From positions 5,658,650 through 5,722,649 of the forward strand of contig JAQFVV010000071.1 in NCBI GenBank assembly GCA_028023455.1: a stretch of 64,000 nucleotides of DNA. Direction: 5' to 3'. The translations under genes and the position numbers were made by a program. The stretch is from Epiperipatus broadwayi. Lineage: Eukaryota; Onychophora; Udeonychophora; Euonychophora; Peripatidae. The notes under the pieces are model-generated. The model had not been told where the DNA came from and made no database searches. It was given only the letters and a program-made list of their open reading frames with translations. Below, piece after piece: positions 35,857-46,466 of this stretch (positions within the stretch are counted from its first letter, which is position 1; the number at the start of each line of letters is the position of its first letter).

Positions 35857-36252
35857 ATGGTAAAATATAAATATTCCATTTTATGCAAAGAAAAAAGCGC
35901 AAACTCCACCCCAACAGTGTCATCTCTCAAAATCTTGAGTGTGAAACACTTTTTAATTAAATTCAACATAAACAGATTATCTTTCAGCTATGTTCATTCA
36001 ATCTCATTTTGTGTGATTTTTTTTAATCGCTTGAATGAAAAAAATGTCTCAATTTATTTTTTTGCAGACTTAGAACTGGGAGGGGGTAGCAGAACCATTC
36101 ACCACATCACTTCGCAAGTGTGTCTGGATTACTTTGAAAAAGAACAAACTGGTTTAGATTGGTGCATTGCATTAAATAGACTACTTTTTAAAGTGATTCA
36201 ATTTGCAACACTTAAAAATAAATATGCAATTTTTTTTATTACAAAATTCTAG
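35857..36252 (+). other. Unrecognised 131-codon frame, possible exon-like 3' half
   Basis: The second half follows a pyrimidine run ending TTTTTTTGCAG at about 36057-36067, a good acceptor-like context. It then reads 'DLELGGGSRTIHHITSQVCL' and 'DYFEKEQTGLDWCIALN' before AT-rich sequence. I do not recognise the peptide. One long frame in AT-rich DNA could be chance, and no matching donor, neighbour exon or second copy is visible. Confidence 0.2.
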
Positions 36253-36359
36253 TAAAAATATTTTTTTAATGTTATAAATAATACAATATTTTCCAGTGAA
36301 AAAATAAACATGTATCTGCTAGTTTTCTCAAATTACATATAAAACATTTTAAAAATAAT

Positions 36360-36475
36360 AGCAACAATAATAACTACTACTACTGCCACCACTACTACTA
36401 CTACTGCTACTGCTGCTGCCACAGTTGGTGCTACCACTATCATTACTGTTGCCACAGCTATTATTATTAGATATA
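36360..36475 (+). repeat. Imperfect trinucleotide tract (ACT/GCT/GCC)
   Basis: Successive trinucleotides of the type ACT, ACC, GCT and GCC run from 'AATAATAACTACTACTACTG' through 'GCTACTGCTGCTGCCACAG' and on to 'GCCACAGCTATTATTATTAG'. It is interrupted and not open as a useful frame. Confidence 0.8.
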
Positions 36476-37043
36476 TTTACAGATTCCTATTGTATTGAAT
36501 GTTCATTTATATCAGCATGGAACAATTTGTGATATATATTTATAAAAGATCTCACTTAAATCCTAGATTTGTTTGTAATTCGTGATTATCAACTAAATAT
36601 CAATTAACATTACCAAATTTTCTCAGGATTTTCAGATGGAAGCAGATGAGTTGTCATAATCTCCAATTATTTAATATGTTTATTTCAGAATATTCTTTGA
36701 ATGAAACTAACACTATTCTATGACTTTCAAAAAATCTTTACATCATTGAATGTATTATACTAGATATTATTTTGTTTTTATTTTTTATATTATATTCTAT
36801 TTATTGCAATATATTATGTTTTTTGTTTACCTGTAAGATTTTAAGCTTTCCACTGGAGATTTTTCTTGTAAATATTACAGTATTATTTACTTGTTATTTA
36901 CTGAATAAATAAATATATTTACCATTCAAATTTTAAAAATCACCTTCTTATTTTCTTTTATATATTGAATACCCTAATAGACTTTATTGAAATAGCTATT
37001 ATATATAAGTGTAATAATGTTCAAGGCTAAATAGGTTTAAGTT

Positions 37044-37518
37044 AGACAATCCCAATATCAATAACTATCAACAATTTCAAACTGTTGTCAAGGCAACCTC
37101 CTTGTAACCATAAAAGTGGAATTCCACCTTTATTAATGGTCCAATATATTTATATAGACATTAAGATTGCAACTTGATCACAGAGATTGAAATTATTGAT
37201 ACAAAGAAGTTTAAATAAACGTCTTCAAGCATGTAAATATAACCTGTTCTAAATGGAGACTAATAAATAGTCAATTATAACATTACAAATTGCAATTATA
37301 ATTTTCAAATTGTACTCAAAGCATTATTTAAATGATAAGTGTAATAATTCTCAAGGCTAAATCTATAATTTTAATCTCTGTGATCGAGATGCAATCTTTA
37401 GTATTTATATAAATATATTAGACCATTAATAAAATGGGACTCCACCTTTATTATTAAAAGGTTGCCTTGACAACAGTTTGAAATTGTTGATTGTTATTGA
37501 TATTGGGATTGTCTAAAT
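37044..37518. repeat. Inverted repeat (~150-bp arms) ending at the assembly gap
   Basis: The left arm (37044-37200) starts 'TAGACAATCCCAATATCAAT' and includes 'TTTCAAACTGTTGTCAAGGC' and 'AAGTGGAATTCCACCTTTAT'. The right arm (37360-37518) has the complements 'GCCTTGACAACAGTTTGAAA', 'AATGGGACTCCACCTTTAT' and 'ATTGATATTGGGATTGTCTA'. The short direct repeat 'TCAAGGCTAAAT' lies at 37021 and 37352. The element ends about 25 bp before the N run. Confidence 0.85.
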
Positions 37519-37543
37519 GTTGAGTTGCTTTTTATGATATATA

Positions 37544-38043
37544 NNNNNNNNNNNNNNNNNNNNNNNNNNNNNNNNNNNNNNNNNNNNNNNNNNNNNNNNN
37601 NNNNNNNNNNNNNNNNNNNNNNNNNNNNNNNNNNNNNNNNNNNNNNNNNNNNNNNNNNNNNNNNNNNNNNNNNNNNNNNNNNNNNNNNNNNNNNNNNNNN
37701 NNNNNNNNNNNNNNNNNNNNNNNNNNNNNNNNNNNNNNNNNNNNNNNNNNNNNNNNNNNNNNNNNNNNNNNNNNNNNNNNNNNNNNNNNNNNNNNNNNNN
37801 NNNNNNNNNNNNNNNNNNNNNNNNNNNNNNNNNNNNNNNNNNNNNNNNNNNNNNNNNNNNNNNNNNNNNNNNNNNNNNNNNNNNNNNNNNNNNNNNNNNN
37901 NNNNNNNNNNNNNNNNNNNNNNNNNNNNNNNNNNNNNNNNNNNNNNNNNNNNNNNNNNNNNNNNNNNNNNNNNNNNNNNNNNNNNNNNNNNNNNNNNNNN
38001 NNNNNNNNNNNNNNNNNNNNNNNNNNNNNNNNNNNNNNNNNNN
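37544..38043. other. Assembly gap, 500 N
   Basis: Exactly 500 N, a conventional placeholder size, so the true distance is unknown. Both edges are (TA)n rich, which may explain the break. Any frame called across it is meaningless. Confidence 0.99.
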
Positions 38044-38890
38044 CCGGTACAATATATATATATTAGCCTTTACTACTATGCAAATCAATTTTATTAAATA
38101 CAAGATATTCTATTCATTGACCAAACTTGTAATTAAAAAATAGACTTTAAGTGAGTTGGATCATGGAGATGGCACAGGAAAAGCAGTAGAGAGGGGGAAG
38201 CATTGCAAAAGGTATATTATGATTATAGTTATTCAGTTAATTGGTAAATATATCTGAACAAAATCAAATGAAGAAAAAAATCACTATTACTGAATAAATT
38301 GACATCCATTGCTCAATAAATATATACATTTATTTTCACTATAAATCTTCTGTTAAATTATTTCATATGTAAAATGTATTGCAAACATAAATATAAATAT
38401 TAATAGTTACTGTATTTATATTATTTACTATTTATGTTCAATATGTATTTAAATTTCTAGTAAAAAGCTTATAAAATAAGTAATTATTAAATTACTCCAT
38501 ATTAATTCAATTAGGGGAAAATACATTAATTTGGAAAGGCTAAGAAACCAAGACTTCTGGATTGCATCTGGAATTATGATTTATTTTTGTTAACTATTGG
38601 AACTGAGATCATAATAGCTATTAATAGATATAAATATTATTCTAAGTAATATTATACGAAAATAATACTACTATTATTAATAAATGACTCTGTAGTGGTC
38701 ACACTTGTTATTGTGTTTGTGATCTAGGTTCAAAGTTAAGCAGAATAAAAATTGAAATTTCTCTTGATGCCAGTCAAACAGGATTTTTTAAGGCAATCGC
38801 TCCACAATCACTTTAGCTAATAATAAAATATTGGTCAGTAAATGGGTAATTTTATCCACTATATTTTCATCTGTATTAATATCATGGTCA
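38044..38890. other. AT-rich intergenic DNA, nothing recognised
   Basis: No frame, RNA or paired repeat that I can support. Confidence 0.4.
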
Positions 38891-39445
38891 GATTATTAAT
38901 ATATTGAAAACATAATGGATGAAATTAATCATAGAATTAAACTTAGGCGAACTGCTTTTGTTAGAAATAACAATATTATAAAAAAACAAACACCCACACA
39001 CATACTTGTATTTGAAAAGAAAGTTTTTAAAAAATGTGTTTTACCATTTCTTACTTATGGCTCTGAAACTTGGACTCTTAATGAAATTGTAATACAGAGA
39101 TAGTAAATCGCTCAACAAAATGTAGAGAGATATATGTTAAGAGTAACAAGAAGGAATTGAAAATGAATATATAAGTGAGAGAACAAAAAGGTATTACTGA
39201 CAACTTTAAAAAGAATTAAAGGATTAAATTGTAACTGGATTGTGCATATCGTTAGAAGAGATGATAATAAAAGGAACTGAATCTCAAGAGATTATAAAAG
39301 ACATAGAAAAAAAATCACATGTGAATTGGATGGATGAAATAAATACTTTTTCTTGTGTGATGTGGTAAAGAGAGGCTAAAGATCAAAGAAACCAGATTAA
39401 ACTTGGAGAGTCATTAATCCAACAGTGGATCTATACTGAATAAAA
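38890..39445 (+). pseudogene. LINE reverse transcriptase C-terminal region, third and longest copy
   Basis: The frame 'MDEINHRIKLRRTAFVRN' and 'EKKVFKKCVLPFLTYGSETW' is followed, across a stop at 39101 and later frameshifts, by 'QQNVERYMLRVTRRN', 'LKRIKGLNCNWIVHIVRRDD', 'WRVINPTVD'-type remains and the same tail as at 2.2 kb. The sequence 'KVF..CVLP.LTYG.ETW' is a standard block of RTE-like LINE polyproteins. Several in-frame stops and frameshifts make it a pseudogene. The end carries AATGAGAATGAGAATGAAG, a microsatellite-like tail. Confidence 0.85.
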
Positions 39446-39449
39446 ATGA

Positions 39450-40710
39450 GAATGAGAATGAAGTGATATCTAGAAATTCTTAACTGGATGATAAAACAAT
39501 ATATATTTTTTAATTTATCGCTGTCCGGAAATTGGCGTGCTAGATAAATAATGTTTTCTCATTCCCCAAACTGCTGCTTTTAAAGAGATCTTTACCTTGT
39601 GTTGAGCTATTTTGGAATTGATTTGCTTTATTTTTACCTTATTATTTCTAGTAACATTTATCACATTAATATTATTTATTTTGGAACTGAACATCCAGAT
39701 GATAAATTTTCTATAACGGAATGAAGGTTTTTAAAAAAATAAATTAAATCTTCTTGATAAGTTAATATTAACAGGACTATCTTTGTTTGACATTTGTCTT
39801 TGTGCTAACACTATGCAAACATGATAAATATTTACTCTACGCTCAAGTTGTATTATTATCTGCTCATCTCAAAAATAGAAAGACATACTGCGCGGAAATA
39901 TTTAAGTGCGTTAACACATTTCTCATAACAAACATATTTGTTAACCTCAAGCGCGGTTAAATTATTTGACTAAGCAAGAAAATATTAATCTTGCTAAAAT
40001 TAGAACTAGTAAATAAATAGTAAGTTAATTTCATTTACGACTAAGAATTCCTTATTAATATTTTAAAATCTAATGTCTAAAAAAAACGTTTTTGCTATTT
40101 ATGTTAAATCTTAAATGACGTATTATTGATAAAGATTTTAAAAGAGATTAATCTTTTTTATGGCATCAAACAATCTTGAGGTTAAATAAACCTTCTAAAC
40201 ATTCTTGAGATTTTATTTTTTTTTAATTAATAATTGTTCTCTTTATCTAAATATTTAAATATCTTTTTTGTTAAGTATTTGTTATTATTTAACACAATCT
40301 GAGTTAAAACTTATATATAAAATAATGACAAACGAAATGTTGTTTCTATAATATTTTTTTGAAATGAACCAGAAAAATATTAGCATGAATATATTATTAC
40401 GGTCTTGCTTTTCTGTTGATAATTATTGATTATCATAAATACTAAAATGACTTTTATTACTGTTGTTATCGTAAAACTTTTCTCGTAATTGTTTTAAATT
40501 AAAAATTGATTTCTCTTTAAGCTAAGTGTGATATCTCAATATGGGTATTCACATTAAATGATCAAAAATGTGTACAAAGTTCGTCAAAGAATCATGTCTA
40601 TTATATATGCTGCGCAAGTCTTGTTTCCTTTCATTAATTATTTAAAGCTACAAGAACATTAAAACCATTCTAAATCTGTTGGTATTGATTCTGTCACCTA
40701 TTTCCTCCAC
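39450..40710. other. AT-rich intergenic DNA, nothing recognised
   Basis: No frame, RNA or paired repeat that I can support. Confidence 0.4.
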
Positions 40711-40713
40711 TGG

Positions 40714-41245
40714 TTTTTTTTTTTCTAGTGATGAAAGCTTTTATTCATCAAAAAGACAAAATACACAACAGTTAAAAAGGTTTACAAAGAGATGATTACA
40801 TGGCGAAATGAAATTCAAGTACAATATAGTGAAGGGGAAGGGAATGCATATAAAATGAGATGGGGATATGGAAAGGGTGTGTAGTCCAGCACATAAGAGT
40901 CTTTGGTAAGGAACAATGTTGATAGGCTTGGTTGCCCTGCTGGATTGATGAGGATCCATATGTGACATGAATTTTGAAAGAATAGCTATATGTTAAGTTT
41001 TTAGAGGTTTCAGAGATGGATGAGGAGATTTCTGAGTTATGCTTAGATGCAACAGGCTGATTTTTGTCTTTTATAGATGAGTAATTTTAGTTTTTCCCAT
41101 TGTACTTGGAATGGTGTGATGATCGGTCAAGTTGTTCTTTTTGAATTGCTTTTTGCCTTTGATAGAGCAAACCGCAGCCTGAAAAGGAGAAAGATCCAGA
41201 GGACAAGGAGATGGAGACTTTGAAATAAGTTCTTTGGTGGTGATG
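40714..41245 (-). pseudogene. Possible retrocopied transcript 3' end with poly(A)
   Basis: On the minus strand an AATAAA signal (plus-strand TTTATT at 40740-40745) lies about 15 bases before an A11 run (T11 at 40714-40724), the arrangement expected at a polyadenylated 3' end copied into DNA. The preceding 500 bases are less AT-rich than the surroundings and read like a 3' UTR ('TCCTTGTCCTCTGGATC', 'CAGGCTGCGGTTTGC'). The 75-codon minus frame here is not recognised. It could also be a LINE 3' UTR or a terminal exon of a real gene. Confidence 0.35.
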
Positions 41246-41484
41246 TTTTTAGTTAAGTCTTGTTTGAAATTCAGTTTGGACTGGTTACTTTATAACAATA
41301 TAAATGTGGTTAGCTTGCTAATCACCATATTTATTGTTTTTATATTCTGATATAACTTTTTACTATTATATTAGTATTATATTGTTTCATCTTTTTACTC
41401 TTATTTTGTGTGTTTTTTTAACTTTTGTTTCTTCAATCAATATATGTCTTTTTTAAAAAATTCTACAATTCAGCATCAATCTTT

Positions 41485-41600
41485 CACTCTGTGGTTTAGT
41501 CCAGTGATAGAGCATCAGAATGTGTAGTATATGGCTCTTGAATTCCAGTTCTGGTATTTCCATGTTCAAACTTATTATGAACCCCAGAGCAATAGAACCA
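41485..41600 (+). repeat. Degenerate tRNA-like SINE head
   Basis: 'GTGGTTTAGTCCAGTGATAG' resembles a pol III A box and 'TTGAATTCCAG' a decayed B box. Spacing is about 45 bp. A tail with 'AACTTATTATGAACCCCAG' follows. It is possibly related to the SINE at 50.2 kb. Confidence 0.35.
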
Positions 41601-41879
41601 TTTCCACATTTTTTCAGGTCAAATACAAATTTAAAAATCGACTTTTTTTTATTTTAAAAAAAGTTTAAAAAATTACAATTTTCATTAGTTAAAAAAAAAA
41701 CAAACAAGTTATATAGATCAATGTTATAATCCTCTCCAAGCTTTCCTGATTATAGAAAAACTTTCAGACACTCATAAGTATTTATTTCCTTTCTTTGCAT
41801 CAGCAATCTTTTTCTCCTATCCTTTAATCTGCATTCAATTTTGAAAATACATTTCATAATTCTTTAACATTTTAATACA

Positions 41880-42090
41880 TGTCCAATGAATTTTTTTTGA
41901 TGTCATAATCTCAAAAAAATGATCTCTTAAATCAATAAGACATCAATCAAATGATCTACAAAGCATCACTTGATCTTTACCTACACATTTTGCTCTCTGT
42001 GGGCAATCCATTAGCAATTTTCATCTGATCTCACTACATTTATGCCATCGAGTGTGAGTTTTAGTAATCAAAAGATATCACATGGTCAAG
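41880..42090. repeat. Partial foldback repeat, family F2
   Basis: 'TTATGCCATCGAGTGTGAGT' and 'TTTAGTAATCAAAAGATATC' match the 'TGCCATCTAGTGTAAGC' and 'TTTAGTAATCAATAGATGCC' ends of the F2 family. The rest is AT-rich. Confidence 0.4.
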
Positions 42091-42785
42091 CTCAGTAAAT
42101 CTTTATTCTTCTGTTTCTTTATTTGGCTGCATTTATATTCATTTCCACTTTGGATTTTTTTTTTAGAAAATTTATTAAAGCCTATTTTCTTCATCATTTC
42201 TATCTTTATATTCAAATTTATTTATTTCATCCATCTTTCAGATTTTTTAAATTTTTTTGTAAAAATTTTTAAATGTTACATGGTTTAATCATATATATAT
42301 ATATATATAACAAGTCTCTATTTCTTTATCACAATGAGAACTTGCTGTGGCATAAACCTAAATTATCAGCATTTGGTATCTTTCATTAAGTTGAATAATT
42401 AATCTTGCCACTCTGTTTGATACATCATCAATTTCCACATTATTATTCTTCCATTTTTTAGTTATAACAAATCCTATTCTACTTTTTCTTCCAATATTTG
42501 AACTTTTGTAATGAAGGTACATGCTCAGTTTTTTTAAGTCAATTGTCTCTATATTTTCTTCTAACTTCCCAAAGCCCAACAATGTCCTCTTTAATATTGG
42601 CCAGTTTTTCTTTTGATTTGAGTTATATTCCTTCACTTAAAACTACCTGCTGTTGGAGATAGTTAAAAAATGTCATTGAATGATGTGAATTTTTATTACA
42701 CTCTGACTTTGACTGTCAACATAACTTTGGCTGATAACATTACAGCCTCCTGAAATAAGGGCTAAACTTTAGTTAGTTTTAATAT

Positions 42786-43010
42786 GTTGCTTATAATAAC
42801 TCCTCTCATATTCACTTTAATGCAAAAAAAAATTTTAATAAAACTTTTTTATTTTCCTGACTGTTTCAACTGCCCAGCAGTCTTCATAAGAGTTCACTTT
42901 CTGCTCTGATGAAGACTGCTGGACAGTCGAAACTGTCAGGAAAATAAAGAAGTTTTATTTTAAATTTTTTTTGCATTAAATTGTATATGAGAGTAGTTAT
43001 TATAAGCAAT
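42786..43010. repeat. Palindrome (~225 bp) with a hammerhead-type motif in both arms, inside a LINE relic
   Basis: The arms pair over about 100 bp: 'TTGCTTATAATAACTCCTCT' with 'AGAGTAGTTATTATAAGCAA', and 'TTTATTTTCCTGACTGTTTC' with 'GAAACTGTCAGGAAAATAAA'. The right arm on the plus strand holds CTGATGA, A, GACTG hairpin CAGTC, GAAAC, T, GTC at 42901-42937, a complete hammerhead core. The left arm (minus strand) has CTTATGA, the same stem, GAAAC, A, GTC. Stem I is only partly complementary. Confidence 0.85.
42901..42937 (+). ncRNA. Hammerhead-ribozyme-like motif (42.8-kb palindrome)
   Basis: CTGATGA, an extra A, a five-pair stem II GACTG/CAGTC with loop CTGGA, then GAAAC, T, GTC and AGGAAAA. 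The core is complete. Stem III is only two pairs, typical of the minimal motifs of Penelope-like elements. Stem I pairing with the preceding TTTCTGCT is interrupted. Confidence 0.5.
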
Positions 43011-43489
43011 GTATATGAATAAGTGCAAAGAAAGTAAAGGAGAAGAATAAGAGTATATAGTTCTAATATGATTAGAAATATCTATTTAATTAAAAAGATC
43101 ATTTACACACTCGTTCATCTTTCTTTTAAGAAAATAACTGGTATTTCAATTAAAAACTGTCAGTCAACTGAGAAGAACCATAGTGTTTCTCAATTTTGAA
43201 TTCAGAAGTTAAGAAACTAATAAACTCATTTACACTGGCTGAGATGTGTCAGTGATCAGCCCATCTATAATCATATGCTACAGGAATGATCATGGAGTAA
43301 TAATAGCTATCACAATACATATATTAGGAATTTTCTCTGCTCAGTTGCTTAATCTCAAAGAGGAATCACAGGATCTTTTTACAGTTAACAGAAAAGCTCT
43401 AATTCTTAAATTTTCATGTGTAAGTTCAAATAGAAAAACCTATGTAATGGGAAAGTGTTTGAGTTCTTTCTGTTAAAAGATTTCAAAAC

Positions 43490-43850
43490 AAGGTGACATT
43501 TGACAAAGTTAATTGAAATTTGATTGATATTTTAATCAAGGTATTTTTTGCATGTGCCTTTATTATTATCTGTTCAACATATGTATATATCATTTCAATT
43601 ATCTTTATTTTTTTAATTAAATTACTTTATAATTAAAACTTTTAATTAATTATTTTTACTTAATTTTACTAAAGTTATTACTATAGATTAAATTTAATAT
43701 TAAATGTAAAAATTGAGCTGAAATAGACTTTTAATAATTAAATGCTTCTATGTTTGTAGATTACTTTTTTTAATTATTTGATATATAAATATATAATTAT
43801 CATGGTGAGGCTATTAACACATGCATTTAATGATCTTCATTTGAGTTAAA
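43490..43850. other. AT-rich intergenic DNA, nothing recognised
   Basis: No frame, RNA or paired repeat that I can support. Confidence 0.4.
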
Positions 43851-43866
43851 TAACACTCAAATTACT

Positions 43867-44255
43867 AAATCACCATTTTTATGCTTGCTCGTAACTGTTA
43901 TTAAAGCAGGCAAAACACTCCATACAGTAATGCCACACATTCCAATCCAGAGTAATCAATGGATGCCAGAAGGTTTATGCATAAAATCTCTATCTAGTGC
44001 CTACTCACCCAATATCCCCAGACTAGTTTTTAGCTTGTGGCTTTCATCAGTGAGGAGCCTTGGATCCTAAGATCTAAGTGCAGTGCTCTCAGATCCAAGG
44101 CTCCTCACTGATGAAAGCCACAAGCTAGAAACTAGTCTGGGGATATTGGGTGAGTAGGCACTAGATAGGGACTTTATGCACAAGCTTTCTGGCATCCATT
44201 GATTAATCTGGCTTGCACTGAGTGGCACTACTGTGTGGAGAGTTGTGCCTGTTTT
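43867..44255. mobile_element. Foldback element family F1, copy 4, with two opposed hammerhead-like modules
   Basis: AACACTCAAATTACT (43852-43866) and AACACTCGAACTACT (44256-44270) match at 13 of 15 positions. The outer segment 'AAATCACCATTTTTATGCTT' leads to inverted arms 'AAAGCAGGCAAAACACTCCA' and 'GTGGAGAGTTGTGCCTGTTT', pairing almost to the centre near 44080. The right-arm module at 44103-44144 (plus strand) reads TCCTCA, CTGATGA, A, AGC hairpin GCT, A, GAAAC, TA, GTC, TGGGGA. The left-arm module (minus strand, 44015-44056) is the same except that AAAAC replaces GAAAC. The 61-codon frame here is not a gene. Confidence 0.9.
44103..44144 (+). ncRNA. Hammerhead-ribozyme-like module (F1 copy 4)
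   Basis: Core CTGATGA, stem II AGC/GCT around CACAA, GAAAC, TA, GTC, with TCCTCA and TGGGGA forming stem I. All strictly conserved hammerhead core positions are present. The A-A opposition at the base of stem II is the main doubt. Confidence 0.5.
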
Positions 44256-44279
44256 AACACTCGAACTACTGGGTCATAG

Positions 44280-45055
44280 AAATTTTTTTTCATGTCATCA
44301 ATCCATAAATAATCTAACTAACTAGCAAATATTGATCTATAAATGAGAGTTTTTATTATTCTTAAATAGATGATAAACAAGATTAAGAGAACAACAAACA
44401 TTCTGCAAGCCAGCTTTACAACATAATCTCTGTATAACATAATCATTAATATAGGAATAGATTCTCTTTGCAACTAATAGTACAAACATATTTAAATAGT
44501 TAGTCTAAAAATGTGTATAATATATTTTTAATATATAACTGTAGATATAATCATTATAAACAATTTTCAGAATATTTCCCCAAAATTTAGATTTATTCAT
44601 AGCTACAACTCTTTGGTTTGTGCAATTGTTTGCATAGACTCAGCCATTGTGTTTGACTGTTGTTCCTCTAATCACGAACTGTTAAATTTCTTTTACAAAA
44701 CAGACAAACAAATGATTACTGGTGGATTATCCTGATCTATTGAGATTGCAGTGTTATTTAGAATATTCAAGAACAATTAGCTCTCCTGCTGAATCTGGAA
44801 AAGATGTTTGCTTAAAGTCTTGCAAGAAGATCCAATTTCTTATAATTCTTCTGTTGTTTGGGGTTTTTTTTATTGAACATCGAAAAGGGCAGTCTTAATT
44901 TAAATCACACCAAAAGGTGAAATGATGAAGTAAGTGATAAGTGTTATCTATTACAAAGCATTTATTTACATTTTTATGATAGCTTAATCTTTATAAATAA
45001 TTCTCTTTTCATTACATTTATGCCATGTAGTGCAAAAAACAACCCTCATCAGAAT
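44280..45055. other. AT-rich intergenic DNA, nothing recognised
   Basis: No frame, RNA or paired repeat that I can support. Confidence 0.4.
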
Positions 45056-45059
45056 ATTT

Positions 45060-45150
45060 GGATAAGATAACCTGAATAATTCTTTATTAAGCTCAGCCGT
45101 CTAGCATCAGTTGATTACTAAAGCTTACACTAGATGGCATAAGTTGCAAG
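45060..45150 (+). repeat. Partial foldback repeat, family F2
   Basis: 'CTAGCATCAGTTGATTACTA', 'AAGCTTACACTAGATGGCAT' is the outer right end of the F2 family. Confidence 0.5.
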
Positions 45151-45159
45151 ACTAGAAAA

Positions 45160-45365
45160 GTTTGCTATAAATATATTAAATAACCTCCATACTTTCACAT
45201 ATTCTTTTCAAAATCATATAAACAAAGATGCAATAAAAGACAAATGACCCTCAAGATGCATTTTGTGCCTGGGTGTCAGTTGTCTTGTATTGTATCTTTA
45301 TTTATTTGATTGTTAAAAAAAATATGTGGAAGTATGGAGATTATTTAATATATTTATAAAAAATA
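45160..45365. repeat. Inverted repeat (~85-bp arms)
   Basis: 'AAATATATTAAATAACCTCC' and 'ATACTTTCACATATTC' in the left arm pair with 'AATATGTGGAAGTATGGAG' and 'ATTATTTAATATATTTATAA' in the right arm. 'AAGATGCAATAAAAGACAA' pairs with 'TTGTCTTGTATTGTATCTT'. The spacer is about 40 bp. Confidence 0.8.
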
Positions 45366-45739
45366 TTGCACATGGGAAAGAGAAAGGTGAATAAAAGCCA
45401 TGTGTGTACATGTTTAACTTAAAGAAATCATATAAAACTTTAATTGAGGTTTAAAGTTTATATTGTGCTAGAGATAATCTCTAGTTTAGAAAATGATTAG
45501 TAATAATAATTACTGTATTTATCTGAGGTGAATGGTGTCAAAGTTGGGGGATGAAGTAAGTTTGACACTTGTAAATCAAAATGTAAGAATTTGCTAATAA
45601 GTTGCAATGTGTATGCTAAGATTATGTAATGTCTTTTTGGTCATATGATTACTTAATTTTCTGAGTTTGTGATAGAGGAATATATGAAAAATAAGCTACT
45701 GAAAAGAAATGAACTGATTTATATTATAATATTCCTCAT

Positions 45740-46112
45740 ATCTTTAATTGTGTATCCAAAAGTTTCATATCAATCTCTTTTTACAAATAGTTGTTCTATA
45801 TTCTGCAGCAGAATATACAAGTGCTGCTGAAGCTGCCATTAGAGTATTTCCATAACCATCATAAATAATATTCGTCAAGGTATTATATTTAATTGTTTAT
45901 CCAGAAATTTAGTGTGAACTCTTTTTTCAAATGGTTACTATGTTTGCTGCCGTAGAATATATAAGTGCTACTGGAAGCTCCGGGAGTGTATTTCCATACC
46001 AATTATAAACAAGCCTAATTTGATTTCCAAAGAGATTGTTCATAAAAATTATTTTAGTTCTTAATCTTTGATAATTGAAAAAAGTTAGTCTATAATTATT
46101 TTTAAGTAGCAC
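45740..46112 (-). pseudogene. LINE reverse transcriptase C-terminal fragment with internal duplication
   Basis: The minus-strand frame at 45927-46112 contains 'YRLTFFNYQRLRTKIIFMNN' and 'NTLPELPVALIYSTAAN'. This matches the pattern 'LTF..H...L..K...RN' then 'L...AL.YSTAEY..P.W' found in Jockey/I-type LINE RTs. The last ~150 bp are present again at 45745-45890 as a diverged tandem copy ('GNTLMAASAALVYSAAEY'). The duplication and the lesions mark it as a relic. The exact clade is uncertain. Confidence 0.5.
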
Positions 46113-46466
46113 AGGATATTATACTTCAGTCCATTATTCCAAAAGATTATGTAAAATTTACTAGATACTCCTTGATTATTTGAATGAAATCTTGAACTAA
46201 TTGTCTTTAGGGGATTAGGAGCAACTCTCTGGATTTTGAATAAGATTAATAAACTTTTCATTGCTATTAAAAGGCTTTTTTTGTATATGGGAATGATCTC
46301 TTTTGTGAAGTGAATGTTATATCATCAATCTAGATGGATTTTTTCATTTTGCTTATGCAAGATCACCATTGAACTAAATTGTAAAATGTCAGTAAAGTTC
46401 ATTATGAAATAAATGATAATATTTTTATACATATGAGCAGCATTTTGTGATTGGTAAATAAGCCAA

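Larger units (their letters stand above)
42330..43480 (-). pseudogene. LINE 5' region with endonuclease-domain relic, second copy
   Basis: The minus strand is open at 42358-42636 with 'WPILKRTLLGFGKLEENIET', 'SSNIGRKSRIGFVITKKWK' and 'VSNRVARLIIQLNERYQMLI'. This is the mid-part of a LINE AP-type endonuclease ('GR..G.GF...KKW' and then 'SDR...L.IQL'). It continues downstream with 'QVYAPT'-type remains near 42320. The stretch 43085-43480 is homologous to 31340-31640. A palindromic insertion (42786-43010) splits it. The same LINE family may also be the source of the RT tails at 1.6, 2.2 and 38.9 kb, which I cannot prove from this window. Confidence 0.7.

Noticed and set aside
36360-36475. Triplet tract as a coding repeat
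   Set aside because: Interrupted, no surrounding open frame and no splice context.
37513-38103. Frames of 190-196 codons across the gap
   Set aside because: They consist almost entirely of N.
43885-44070. 61-codon plus-strand frame
   Set aside because: It lies within the F1 foldback element and has no conserved reading in the other copies.
30760-44257. TTAA-flanked piggyBac-type MITE interpretation of family F1
   Set aside because: The inverted ends do begin TTAA, but exact 12-15-bp duplications lie further out and include an extra outer segment, which a TTAA-specific transposase would not produce.
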